This document shows positions 56,599-64,000 of a stretch of 64,000 nucleotides of DNA, in pieces. The position numbers and the translations under genes were made by a program. Source of the stretch: Cellulophaga sp. BC115SP. Its GTDB lineage: Bacteria; Bacteroidota; Bacteroidia; Cytophagales; Spirosomataceae. The notes beneath the pieces are model-generated. The model was not told the origin of the DNA, did no database searches, and saw only the letters and a list, made by a program, of their open reading frames with translations. The stretch spans positions 248,001 to 312,000 of the forward strand of contig NZ_JAAALB010000001.1 of assembly GCF_009905545.1 (NCBI RefSeq), given 5' to 3'. Each line of letters opens with the position of its first letter. The first letter of the stretch is position 1.

Positions 56599-56663
56599 GT
56601 GTAGTGGTAACTCTTGCAGTTACCACATTCAAAATCGCAACTGCAAGGGTTGAAGCTACACCT
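56599..56663. repeat. Structure with two mutually exclusive hairpins
   Basis: GTGGTAACT (56605-56613) pairs exactly with AGTTACCAC (56619-56627). Alternatively CTTGCAGTT (56614-56622) pairs exactly with AACTGCAAG (56640-56648), inside an outer stem GGTGTAG (56599-56605)/CTACACC (56657-56663). The two folds share bases and exclude each other. It lies 120 bases before the TonB receptor start and 76 bases after the sensor kinase stop. It may be a dispersed repeat or a regulatory leader. Confidence 0.6.
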
Positions 56664-56738
56664 AAAAACCATAAATGGGGATTTGTTTGAACAAAATAGA
56701 AACTTTCGTTATAATGTTGACTCAGCACTTATAATTAG

Positions 56739-58034
56739 CTAAAAACAAACTTTAAATTGATGCTTATTCGTATCAAAGGCATACTCCATTTTCCAGTTGT
56801 ATCTATGGCAAATTTCTTTGGCAATGGCCAGCCCCAATCCACTACTTACTTGCTCGGAGGAGGATACCGAAAAACGTCGAAAAATATGTGCAGGATTTAA
56901 GGATGTTATCCCTGTATTCTGAACAGATAATTGCTGACTATCTAAAAATATGACTATTTCACCGTCTTCTGATGTATATCTGATAGCATTGGTCAATAAA
57001 TTATACAAAAGTGTTTCTATCAAAAACTTATTCCCTTTAATATCTGGACGAGCTTCCAGCCGTACCTGAATCGCTAAGTTTTTGCTTTCGGCATAATCTT
57101 GTAAAAGCTCCAAAATATCATTTATCATACCTCCGATATCTAGTATTTCTACGTTTTCGAATTGGTGATTTTCGATTTTTGCCAAGAGCAAAAGGTTTTT
57201 ATTAATACGAGAAACTCTGGCAAGCGGCTTTTCGATACCTTCAAGCACCTGTAATTGAGCCTCATTGAGTTCTGGTAATTGATAAAACAAATCTACTTTT
57301 GATCTTAATATTGCTAAAGGTGTTTGCAACTCATGCGAGGCATTTTCGATAAAGGTTTTTTGCTGTTTGTAAGCACTAATAGCCGCATAAAGCATCTTTT
57401 GAAGGGTATTATGAAGGTCTTCAAATTCCTGTATTTCGGTTTTCTCAAAGTCGATGGTCTCAGTTGCAGACAGGTCGAAGCTTTTGAGCTGTCCTAATGT
57501 TTTTTCAAAAGGACGCCAAGCTTTTTGGGCAATAGTTCTATTCAAGAAAATAAAACCCAAGGCTAATAGAACAAAAAAGAACAACGACACCACCGAGATA
57601 ATATATACGATTTCGTCGGCCTCCTCTACATTGGTTTCAATCCATAAGCTGTACCGCTTTCCCTTAAAATGAATATGACTGGCTAGACCTCTGAAGCGAT
57701 CTACTTCGGTATGCTTTTTATGCTTATTCTTGCGCATGACCAAATAGGTACTATCCGACTTTTTGAAGTGTTGTCTTTCGGGAAGAATCCTAGTTCCAGA
57801 CTGCAATACATTCCAAATGTGAGTAACACTATCAAATTGTGCTTGGGTGAGCGACAAATTTTGCAATTGCGAAACGATACGTTCTTTGATAATCAGATTG
57901 TGTTCGTCTAATTCTTTTTGCCAAACTGTTTCTACCACCCAATAATAGGCAGGAATGCTCAAGCTCAGAATCGCAAAAGCATAAATCGTAAATGCCTTTA
58001 GGGGCTTATCGAGGAGTTTGGTCATTTTTCCCAT
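56739..58034 (-). CDS. Two-component sensor histidine kinase
   Basis: The 431-residue protein has two membrane segments (about 13-34 and 140-165) around a periplasmic sensor of about 100 residues, a HAMP-like linker, the H box (NASHELQTPLAIL) and the ATPase domain (N box LLTNAIRYTS, G2 box SGLGLAIAKEI). Its start overlaps the response regulator gene by 13 bases (58022-58034), so the two are a coupled pair. The periplasmic part resembles no named sensor domain I know. The target is possibly the adjacent TonB receptor. The ATG at 58025 is an alternative start. Confidence 0.92.
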   Translation of the reverse strand: MGKMTKLLDKPLKAFTIYAFAILSLSIPAYYWVVETVWQKELDEHNLIIKERIVSQLQNLSLTQAQFDSVTHIWNVLQSGTRILPERQHFKKSDSTYLVMRKNKHKKHTEVDRFRGLASHIHFKGKRYSLWIETNVEEADEIVYIISVVSLFFFVLLALGFIFLNRTIAQKAWRPFEKTLGQLKSFDLSATETIDFEKTEIQEFEDLHNTLQKMLYAAISAYKQQKTFIENASHELQTPLAILRSKVDLFYQLPELNEAQLQVLEGIEKPLARVSRINKNLLLLAKIENHQFENVEILDIGGMINDILELLQDYAESKNLAIQVRLEARPDIKGNKFLIETLLYNLLTNAIRYTSEDGEIVIFLDSQQLSVQNTGITSLNPAHIFRRFSVSSSEQVSSGLGLAIAKEICHRYNWKMEYAFDTNKHQFKVCF

Positions 58035-58696
58035 TTATAGCCTACACCATAGAGTGTTTTCAAGTAATTATTCCCGCCAACTTCAAGCAGTTTTTTCTTT
58101 AAATTTTTGATATGTGCATACACAAAGTCATGATTATCAAACATATCGGCAATATCGCCCGAAAGATATTCGGCGAGGGCACTTTTGGAGATAACTTTAT
58201 TTTTGTTACTGATAAAAAATACCAATAAATCAAATTCTTTACGAGTCAGATTGATTTCTTGATCCTTGACTTTTACGTTTTTTGACAAAAGATTAATTTC
58301 TATTTCCTCAAACTGGACATTGTTGAGGTTATTAAAATTCTTTCGTCGGATGACGGAGTAAATTCTCGCCAGCAACTCGGATTGGTGGAAAGGTTTCGGG
58401 AGATAATCATCCGCTCCTAACTGCAATCCTTTCACTTTATCCTCAACCGAGTTTTTGGCCGAAAGTATTATCACACCCTCCAAACGCTGCTGGTGATTCA
58501 TCGTTGCCAGCAAATCAAGTCCGCTACCATCGGGTAACATCAAGTCGAGCAATACACAATCATAGGTATGACAGGCCAGTTTTTGGCGGGCATCTTCCAA
58601 AGTAAACGCCAATTCACACAGATAATTTTCGTCTGCAAGATAGGCACCCATAGCGTAAGCCAATTCTTTTTCGTCTTCTATGATGAGAATTTTCAT
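58022..58696 (-). CDS. OmpR/PhoB-family response regulator
   Basis: Starting at the ATG at 58696 (MKILIIEDEKELAYAM) gives 224 residues of standard layout; an upstream extension of 55 codons crosses a stem-loop and is unlikely to be translated. The receiver has the acidic pair (IEDE), the phospho-acceptor Asp (CVLLDLMLPDG), Ser (IILSAK) and Lys (LPKPFH). The C-terminal winged helix (INLTRKEFDLLVFFI, VYAHIKNLKKKL, LKTLYGVGYKW) is typical of OmpR/PhoB. It is coupled to the sensor kinase by overlap. Confidence 0.93.
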   Translation of the reverse strand: MKILIIEDEKELAYAMGAYLADENYLCELAFTLEDARQKLACHTYDCVLLDLMLPDGSGLDLLATMNHQQRLEGVIILSAKNSVEDKVKGLQLGADDYLPKPFHQSELLARIYSVIRRKNFNNLNNVQFEEIEINLLSKNVKVKDQEINLTRKEFDLLVFFISNKNKVISKSALAEYLSGDIADMFDNHDFVYAHIKNLKKKLLEVGGNNYLKTLYGVGYKWEK

Positions 58697-58796
58697 ATTC
58701 AAAATTAGGATTAGATTCTGAATAAATTCTGAATTTTTGGAGAGCGACTGAGTTTGTTTGAGATAATCCCAACAAAGGTATAATGTGTTAAAAGTC

Positions 58797-58829
58797 AAAT
58801 CCCCAAAGCCAAGAAGACTTTGGGGATTT
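58797..58829 (-). terminator. Stem-loop after the beta-propeller lipoprotein gene
   Basis: AAATCCCCAAAG (58797-58808) and CTTTGGGGATTT (58818-58829) pair perfectly over 12 bases with a 9-base loop. It lies about 140 bases beyond the stop of the minus-strand gene ending at 58968 and about 100 bases before the response regulator start. The T-run is weak. Confidence 0.65.
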
Positions 58830-58967
58830 AGATTTTTCGCCCTAATTGAAGTTTTATCCAACTAGCCTACCAACAGCAATAGTTTTTATAAAAAACTAAC
58901 ACACTACATCTCAAAAGGGTTTGATGCTTAAATTGTAGATGATTCAATTCTAGCAAAACCTGAGAAA

Positions 58968-60794
58968 TTACGGAATTTTCACAACTTCAACTGCTGTGGA
59001 ACCCGCATTTAATGCTGTTCTACTCAAGGATACAATATTATTGCCTTTCACAAATATTTTATAAGGAAATCCTTTACAGAGTATTTCGTTGATACGAGTT
59101 AGTTCTGGATATTTTCCTATTTGTATAGACTGTCTATTACTCGTTGCTCCATAAAACACACTCCCATCAGCATTGAATGCAAAATCTGAATAATAAAGCG
59201 CATCATTACCCCTTAATGAACCTAAGTATTTCATACTTTCATTCGCTAAATACGCAGCACCACTTGAAGAGGTTAATACATAATTGCCCTTGGGCGAAAC
59301 ACAAAAGATATTAGGATCTAAAGGGAAATCACCGTGTTGAGAATCCTCCTTGCAACTTGTCAGCTTTCCTTGGCTATCATAAAAAATCAAATCCATATCA
59401 GTCGGTGAAATACTTGTACTAATAGCCATTAGCGTATTTTGATTCGGTAATTTTCTTAATCTTGCGCCACCGTAAATACAACTATAACTATTAGTTCCCC
59501 CATTTATCAAACCCGTTTCTTCATTAAATGAAACAATAGGATTTGTCCATTGATTATTTTGCGTCACAAAAACATCACCTGTTCCACTTACAGCAACATC
59601 TGTGGCTGGTGCAGTGGTCAACAAGCTCTTTTTGAGCTCAAAGGTATTGGCATCAAAAATATTTAGGGAATTGTTATACGATGGAATGTAAAGGTTTAAG
59701 CCATTACCATTATTCGCAACCAACAAGTAGCCTGAGTGTCTAGGCGTGGCTACCTCTGTCACCACTTGAGATTTTTCATAGTCATAAACAACCACAATCC
59801 CTTTATCTTGCTGTGAAAGGTACAACCACGGTTTTGTAGGATGAATCGCAACATCTTTGGGCGTATATTCAAAAAATAACCCTGCAGGATACTCTACCTG
59901 CTGCTGATTACTTCTCCTAGTTCTTAATGTATTCGTGATAATTTCAACAAAATAACAAGACTTCGTACTGAAAGGAGGACGAGTATCTGTAAAAGTATTT
60001 TTTGACGCATCTTGAACTACTCCAATCAGTGATTTTGAATATTCTTCGCAATTTTCGTTCGCTCTATAAATTCTATATTCTTTAAAGTCGCTTTCAGTAG
60101 ATTTTGACCAATTCAATACGATACTTCCATCTAATTTGCTAGGTGTTTCTAACTTAATTTCCTTAGGAGAAAGTGTAGAAACAAGGATAGAATCTCGACC
60201 GATATTACCAGATTGGTCTTTTACTATCAATCTAATAATATGGTTATTTGCTGATAACTTTGTGGTTGAAAAAGTACTAATACCGTCTTTATCAGCACCG
60301 CTTTCGCTAATAAGACCGTCCAAATTACTCTCCCATCTGATAGTTAATTTTTCAAAAGGGGTATCATTATCTTTTATATAAGCTTTAAACAGAATGCTCT
60401 CTCCAACTGCATAGTTAGCAGGCTGAACTGGGAACTCAATCTTAACTATTGGAGCAAAAGAGGCAAAAACCCCATACTCAAGACTGATATTTACAGAGGT
60501 AACATCTTTACTTTTCACCACTGCAACAGCCTTTCCACTTCCATATTGGGCTTTATTAGCTATAAGTTCATAAGTACCTACATTGAGATCTTTCACCAAA
60601 ATAGAGCCAAAACTATCTGTATTAGATTGAGGTATAATGGGATTTCCTGTAATTTCTGCTCCACTTACATTTCTTCCATACTGATCTTTAACAGCAATAA
60701 AAAGAGAACCTTGGTCTGGTATAATTTCTTGAGTTTTACAACTGAGAACTATAATAGAAAGGAAATAGGTTAAAATTAAAAGTGCTTTTTTCAT
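58968..60794 (-). CDS. Lipoprotein with CNA/carboxypeptidase-like, Ig, FN3 and beta-propeller regions
   Basis: The 608-residue protein has a lipoprotein signal (YFLSIIVLSC, Cys at residue 19). Then come a carboxypeptidase-regulatory-like domain (SLFIAVKDQYGRNVSGAEI), a PKD/Ig-like domain (FPVQPANYAVGESILFKAYI), a fibronectin type III-like domain (LNWSKSTESDFKEYRIYRA), and a C-terminal YVTN-like beta propeller (KDVAIHPTKPWLYLSQQDKG, TDVAVSGTGDVFVTQNNQW). It is probably exposed on the cell surface and binds a ligand. It is downstream of the Oar-like receptor gene on the same strand, with a terminator between. Confidence 0.82.
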   Translation of the reverse strand: MKKALLILTYFLSIIVLSCKTQEIIPDQGSLFIAVKDQYGRNVSGAEITGNPIIPQSNTDSFGSILVKDLNVGTYELIANKAQYGSGKAVAVVKSKDVTSVNISLEYGVFASFAPIVKIEFPVQPANYAVGESILFKAYIKDNDTPFEKLTIRWESNLDGLISESGADKDGISTFSTTKLSANNHIIRLIVKDQSGNIGRDSILVSTLSPKEIKLETPSKLDGSIVLNWSKSTESDFKEYRIYRANENCEEYSKSLIGVVQDASKNTFTDTRPPFSTKSCYFVEIITNTLRTRRSNQQQVEYPAGLFFEYTPKDVAIHPTKPWLYLSQQDKGIVVVYDYEKSQVVTEVATPRHSGYLLVANNGNGLNLYIPSYNNSLNIFDANTFELKKSLLTTAPATDVAVSGTGDVFVTQNNQWTNPIVSFNEETGLINGGTNSYSCIYGGARLRKLPNQNTLMAISTSISPTDMDLIFYDSQGKLTSCKEDSQHGDFPLDPNIFCVSPKGNYVLTSSSGAAYLANESMKYLGSLRGNDALYYSDFAFNADGSVFYGATSNRQSIQIGKYPELTRINEILCKGFPYKIFVKGNNIVSLSRTALNAGSTAVEVVKIP

Positions 60795-60970
60795 TTGATA
60801 TGATTTATTATAGGAGTTTTTTTCGTAGTATTCTTAAATAGGCTACTATTTACTCAAAAAGATAAAAGCACAAATATATAAACAAGTAAAGAATTTAGAT
60901 GAGGTTTCTATTTATTTTCGCACTTTTTCATCTAAAGCATTAATGAGTTCAAAATTCAATTATAGCAAAC

Positions 60971-61011
60971 ATAAACCACCGATGTCTTTAATTGACAGAT
61001 CGGTGGTTTAT
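60971..61011 (-). terminator. Terminator of the Oar-like TonB receptor gene
   Basis: ATAAACCACCGAT (60971-60983) and ATCGGTGGTTTAT (60999-61011) pair perfectly over 13 bases around a 15-base loop. It starts 22 bases beyond the receptor stop on the minus strand. Confidence 0.8.
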
Positions 61012-61032
61012 TGTAGTGAATTCCCTTAAAGC

Positions 61033-64000
61033 TTAGAACGAGTATCTCAACCCTAACTGAGCTTGGTAACGTGACGATAATTGGTCAACTGAGAACGGTG
61101 CTGTAGTTGGTTTGATAAAGTTGTAAGTTGGGTCTGTAGCTGTACCTGAGTTTTTGCGCACTAAACCAATACTAGCTGTTGAGTTGAATGTATTTGATAC
61201 GAAGTAGATTCTTCCCCACTCGCTATTCAACAAGTTAGTAAAGTTGATAACGTCTAGTGAAATCTGTAAGGTATGAGATTTCTTTCCTGCTGTAGTAATA
61301 TTAATGTCGTGCATCAAACGTACATCGGCTGTTGTATTCCAAGGAGTTCTACCAGTGTTACGTTCTGTGAAGTTTCCTTTGCGAGTACTCAAGTAAGAAT
61401 CGCCGTTTACAAAATCCATAAACTGTTGTGCTTGTTGAGCTGCTGTAATCGTGTTACCGCTAGCATCTTTGTAATCAACCATGTATTTTGTGGCTTCTGT
61501 TGCATCTTTGAACACATACGCTAAACCAGCAGCCTGTGGAGTGTTAGCAATCGTTGAGTTCACAAAACCCCATGTGAATGGATTACCTGATTGAGCATTG
61601 ATTACTGCCGAGAACTGCGTTGCGTGATTTTTGTTCCACTGTTTTCTATAACCCAAAGAAGCAATAATACGGTGACGAATATCAAAGTTTGAGTGAGCCA
61701 ATGCTGGATCATTTGGTGTCAATGACTGGTTCAACTGCCAGTTAGATTCCATTGAGTTACGAATACCGTTGGTCAAATCCCAAGATTGTCCGTAAGTATA
61801 AGCTACTGAAGCGTTCAACCCAAATGAGTATGTTTTAGCAATTTGCGCTGTTAAGCTATAACGGTATCCTTGTGAAGTATTCGACAACATATAAGCATTC
61901 GAGAATGAAGAATTCACTTTTTGCCCTGTCGAACCACCCGACAAATATACTGGCATTTGGTGCTGAGTATCATAAGAGAAATAAGTAACCGAGTCTTTCA
62001 AGTTAACTTGTTGGAATTTCAAGTCGTTGATTGTTTTGGTATAAATCCCTTCCAAGGTAATTTTATAACCTTTTACGTTATAATCTACCGCCAAACTACT
62101 TCTCCAAACTTGTGGCATTTTGAAGTTATTACTTACTACGTCCACTTGTGTTTGGTTTCCTTGACCGTTATTGAAAGCGAAAGTTTTAGCACCATCTTTC
62201 AATACATCGCCTTTTACACCTGATTTTGTTGCCAAGTTGTTTACGTCAAATGAACCATAACCAACACCGTCGTTGTAGAAGGCATATCCTAACCAAGCAA
62301 ATGGAATTTTACCCGTGAAAATACCACTACCACCACGTACGATAACCGATTTATCACCATTTACATCATAGTTGAACCCAATACGTGGAGAAACTAATAC
62401 CTGTCCAAAGATCTTATTATTAATTTGTGATAAAGGCGTTGATGTGTAAGTAGTTCCTGCATTTTTGTCAATTGCTGTGTTTTTAGTAGCCGAACTAATC
62501 GATGGAGAATCTGTAGTTGCTAAGTCAAAACGTAAACCTGGAGATAATCTCAAACGGTCATTTACTTGAATATCATCCTGACCATATACACTGTACATTC
62601 CTACGTTGAATTTCGCATAAGGATTGTCGAAGTTATAATCACGGTCGTTGTTTGTAAAGCTATATGAACCTCTAACACGGTTTACTTTTCCCGCAAAAAA
62701 CTCATCCAAACTTCTGTAAGATACACGACCATTCCAAGAGTTAACAAAACCATAATTGATTGAATACAACTCGTTGTGCGTACCTACTAAGAAAGTGTGT
62801 TTTCCTCTAAACCAAGTAAAGTTATCCGTAATTTCAAATGTTTTTTGACGCATGTTAAATACTGTAGCCTCACGGTCGTTACCGAAAAATACTGTTCCAC
62901 CGTTTACAGCAATCTCCACTTGTGGCATCGATACGTTACCACTCAATGGCTGTCTGTAGTCATGAATATCTGAATAACCCAAAATCAAACTGTTTGAAGC
63001 ATTACCAAAACGGCTTTTTAATTCTGCTACAGTAGAGTTTTGATTGTTCACTTGTTTGAAGTCCATACTCGCAAATCTGAAGTTAGCAGCATCTCTTTCC
63101 AAGTTGGTCGCTTCAGAGGTAATATAGTTGTTACGAAGTGACAATTGGTGTTTGTCAGAAATATTCCAATCCAAACGGTTGAAGAATTTATTACTTCTTG
63201 AAGAAATGTTATAATCTCCTGCCGTACCTACATCAAAACCGTAGTTTGTTTTTACAAAATCAGAGATTTTTTGAGCCGTTGCTGCATCAATCAACGATAA
63301 CGTATTTCCATTGGCATCTTTATATCCTGCACCATAGAAAAGGGGTTCTTGACGACGAGTGATTTCTTCGTTTGTAAAGAAGAACAATTTATTTTTAATC
63401 AAAGGCAAACCTACTCTAAAACCTGTTTGGTAGTCATAATAGCTACTTGGGATTTTAGCACCATCACCAGCGTTGTTTGGACCAGTGATTGTTGCATTAC
63501 GACCAAAACCATATACCGAACCTGTTACATCGTTTGTACCACTACGCGTTACAGCGTTGATAGAACCACCTGTGAAGTTACCGATTTTTACATCGTAAGG
63601 AGCAATATATACTTGAATATCTTGAATCGCATCTAAAGAAATAGGATTGGTACGAGTACTACTTCCAGGCATACCCGAAGTACCACCTTGTCCACCCAAA
63701 GATGGGCTAAAACCAATCGCATCGTTGTTGATAGTACCATCAATTGTTACGTTGTTGTAACGGAAGTTTGTACCTGCAAAAGAGTTGTTGGCACTTTGTG
63801 GCGTCATACGAGTCATGTCGGTAAGACTGCGGCTCAAGGTTGGCAATGATTTGATTTGAGCTTCGCCCAAATTAGTGCCTGCACCTAATTTAGCCCCACC
63901 TTTTTCGCCTTTTACTACAACCTCAGCCAATGACGTACTTTCTTCTTGAAGTACAAAATCAACGTTAGAGTTTGAACCTAAATTGAGTGTAATACCCTCT
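61033..64000 (-). CDS. Oar-like TonB-dependent receptor (5' end outside window)
   Basis: The frame is open to the right edge (EGITLNLGSNSNVDFVLQ is encoded at about 63946-63999), so the N-terminus is missing. The visible 988 or so residues start at the end of a carboxypeptidase-regulatory-like domain, followed by a TonB-box-like LAEVVVKGEK, a plug (LPTLSRSLTDMTRMTPQS, FAGTNFRYNNVTIDGTINND in parts, ISLDAIQDIQVYIAPYDV, GSINAVTRSGTNDVTGSVYG) and a barrel ending LGLRYSF. This pattern is that of Oar-type receptors, first named in Myxococcus and common in Bacteroidota, linked to export or import of proteins or peptides. The ligand is unknown. Confidence 0.9.
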   Translation of the reverse strand, partial: EGITLNLGSNSNVDFVLQEESTSLAEVVVKGEKGGAKLGAGTNLGEAQIKSLPTLSRSLTDMTRMTPQSANNSFAGTNFRYNNVTIDGTINNDAIGFSPSLGGQGGTSGMPGSSTRTNPISLDAIQDIQVYIAPYDVKIGNFTGGSINAVTRSGTNDVTGSVYGFGRNATITGPNNAGDGAKIPSSYYDYQTGFRVGLPLIKNKLFFFTNEEITRRQEPLFYGAGYKDANGNTLSLIDAATAQKISDFVKTNYGFDVGTAGDYNISSRSNKFFNRLDWNISDKHQLSLRNNYITSEATNLERDAANFRFASMDFKQVNNQNSTVAELKSRFGNASNSLILGYSDIHDYRQPLSGNVSMPQVEIAVNGGTVFFGNDREATVFNMRQKTFEITDNFTWFRGKHTFLVGTHNELYSINYGFVNSWNGRVSYRSLDEFFAGKVNRVRGSYSFTNNDRDYNFDNPYAKFNVGMYSVYGQDDIQVNDRLRLSPGLRFDLATTDSPSISSATKNTAIDKNAGTTYTSTPLSQINNKIFGQVLVSPRIGFNYDVNGDKSVIVRGGSGIFTGKIPFAWLGYAFYNDGVGYGSFDVNNLATKSGVKGDVLKDGAKTFAFNNGQGNQTQVDVVSNNFKMPQVWRSSLAVDYNVKGYKITLEGIYTKTINDLKFQQVNLKDSVTYFSYDTQHQMPVYLSGGSTGQKVNSSFSNAYMLSNTSQGYRYSLTAQIAKTYSFGLNASVAYTYGQSWDLTNGIRNSMESNWQLNQSLTPNDPALAHSNFDIRHRIIASLGYRKQWNKNHATQFSAVINAQSGNPFTWGFVNSTIANTPQAAGLAYVFKDATEATKYMVDYKDASGNTITAAQQAQQFMDFVNGDSYLSTRKGNFTERNTGRTPWNTTADVRLMHDINITTAGKKSHTLQISLDVINFTNLLNSEWGRIYFVSNTFNSTASIGLVRKNSGTATDPTYNFIKPTTAPFSVDQLSSRYQAQLGLRYSF

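Noticed and set aside
58022-58861. Response regulator with a 55-residue N-terminal extension
   Set aside because: The extension crosses a perfect stem-loop and has no domain; the ATG at 58696 gives the standard receiver start.

Overview
The window looks like a chromosomal segment of a Bacteroidota bacterium, most likely order Cytophagales and perhaps a Flectobacillus/Runella-like Spirosomataceae. The reasons are the AT-rich sequence, two SusC/SusD outer-membrane uptake pairs, an ECF sigma/FecR/STN-receptor switch, several Bacteroidota-type lipoproteins (short signal ending in Cys), promoters of the TAnnTTTG type, and ATG starts without clear Shine-Dalgarno sequences. I saw no rRNA, tRNA, CRISPR array, transposase or phage gene.

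Layout. 1-8018 (minus strand): two secreted calcium-binding-type adhesins, one cut by the window edge and one of 2099 residues built from a duplicated block of about 750 residues. 9083-17363: a LytTR regulator with a degenerate receiver, divergent from an ECF sigma factor, then FecR, a SusC receptor with an STN signalling domain, and SusD. 17718-23655: small metabolic or defensive genes (AAC(6')-like acetyltransferase, YiaA/B-like membrane protein, SRPBCC protein, tandem VOC protein), a periplasmic FKBP isomerase and the tail-specific protease Prc. 23969-32660 (minus): MutS2, two exported proteins of unknown role, and a pyruvate carboxylase that carries an unexpected C-terminal gamma-glutamylcyclotransferase domain. 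33061-38903: DUF418 membrane protein, PdxA, a Tat-exported sugar phosphate isomerase-like protein, a 2-hydroxyacid dehydrogenase and a sterol desaturase family enzyme. 38965-42552: RlpA-SPOR (minus) and GlgE (plus). 43377-48118: a second SusC/SusD pair without a linked sigma/anti-sigma pair. 48263-53722 (minus): NTF2-like lipoprotein, Amj-type lipid II flippase, BlaR1-like M56 peptidase and BlaI with a clear operator, a leucine-rich-repeat lipoprotein, and a PAS protein with a histidine-kinase dimerisation box but no ATPase domain. 54053-64000 (minus): a two-component system beside a TonB-dependent receptor, a beta-propeller lipoprotein, and an Oar-like TonB-dependent receptor cut by the window edge.

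How the genes fit together. Much of the window serves the cell envelope: nutrient uptake (two SusCD pairs and two other TonB receptors), envelope sensing (FecI/FecR, BlaI/BlaR1, a two-component system) and wall or periplasm upkeep (RlpA, Prc, FKBP, Amj). Transcription units are separated by clear stem-loop terminators. Intergenic space also holds several palindromic or tandem sequences that look like dispersed repeats; two families recur within the window.

No complete novel system is evident. The most unusual single objects are the pyruvate carboxylase-cyclotransferase fusion, the BlaI/BlaR1 pair placed directly before an alternative lipid II flippase, and the duplicated giant adhesin.
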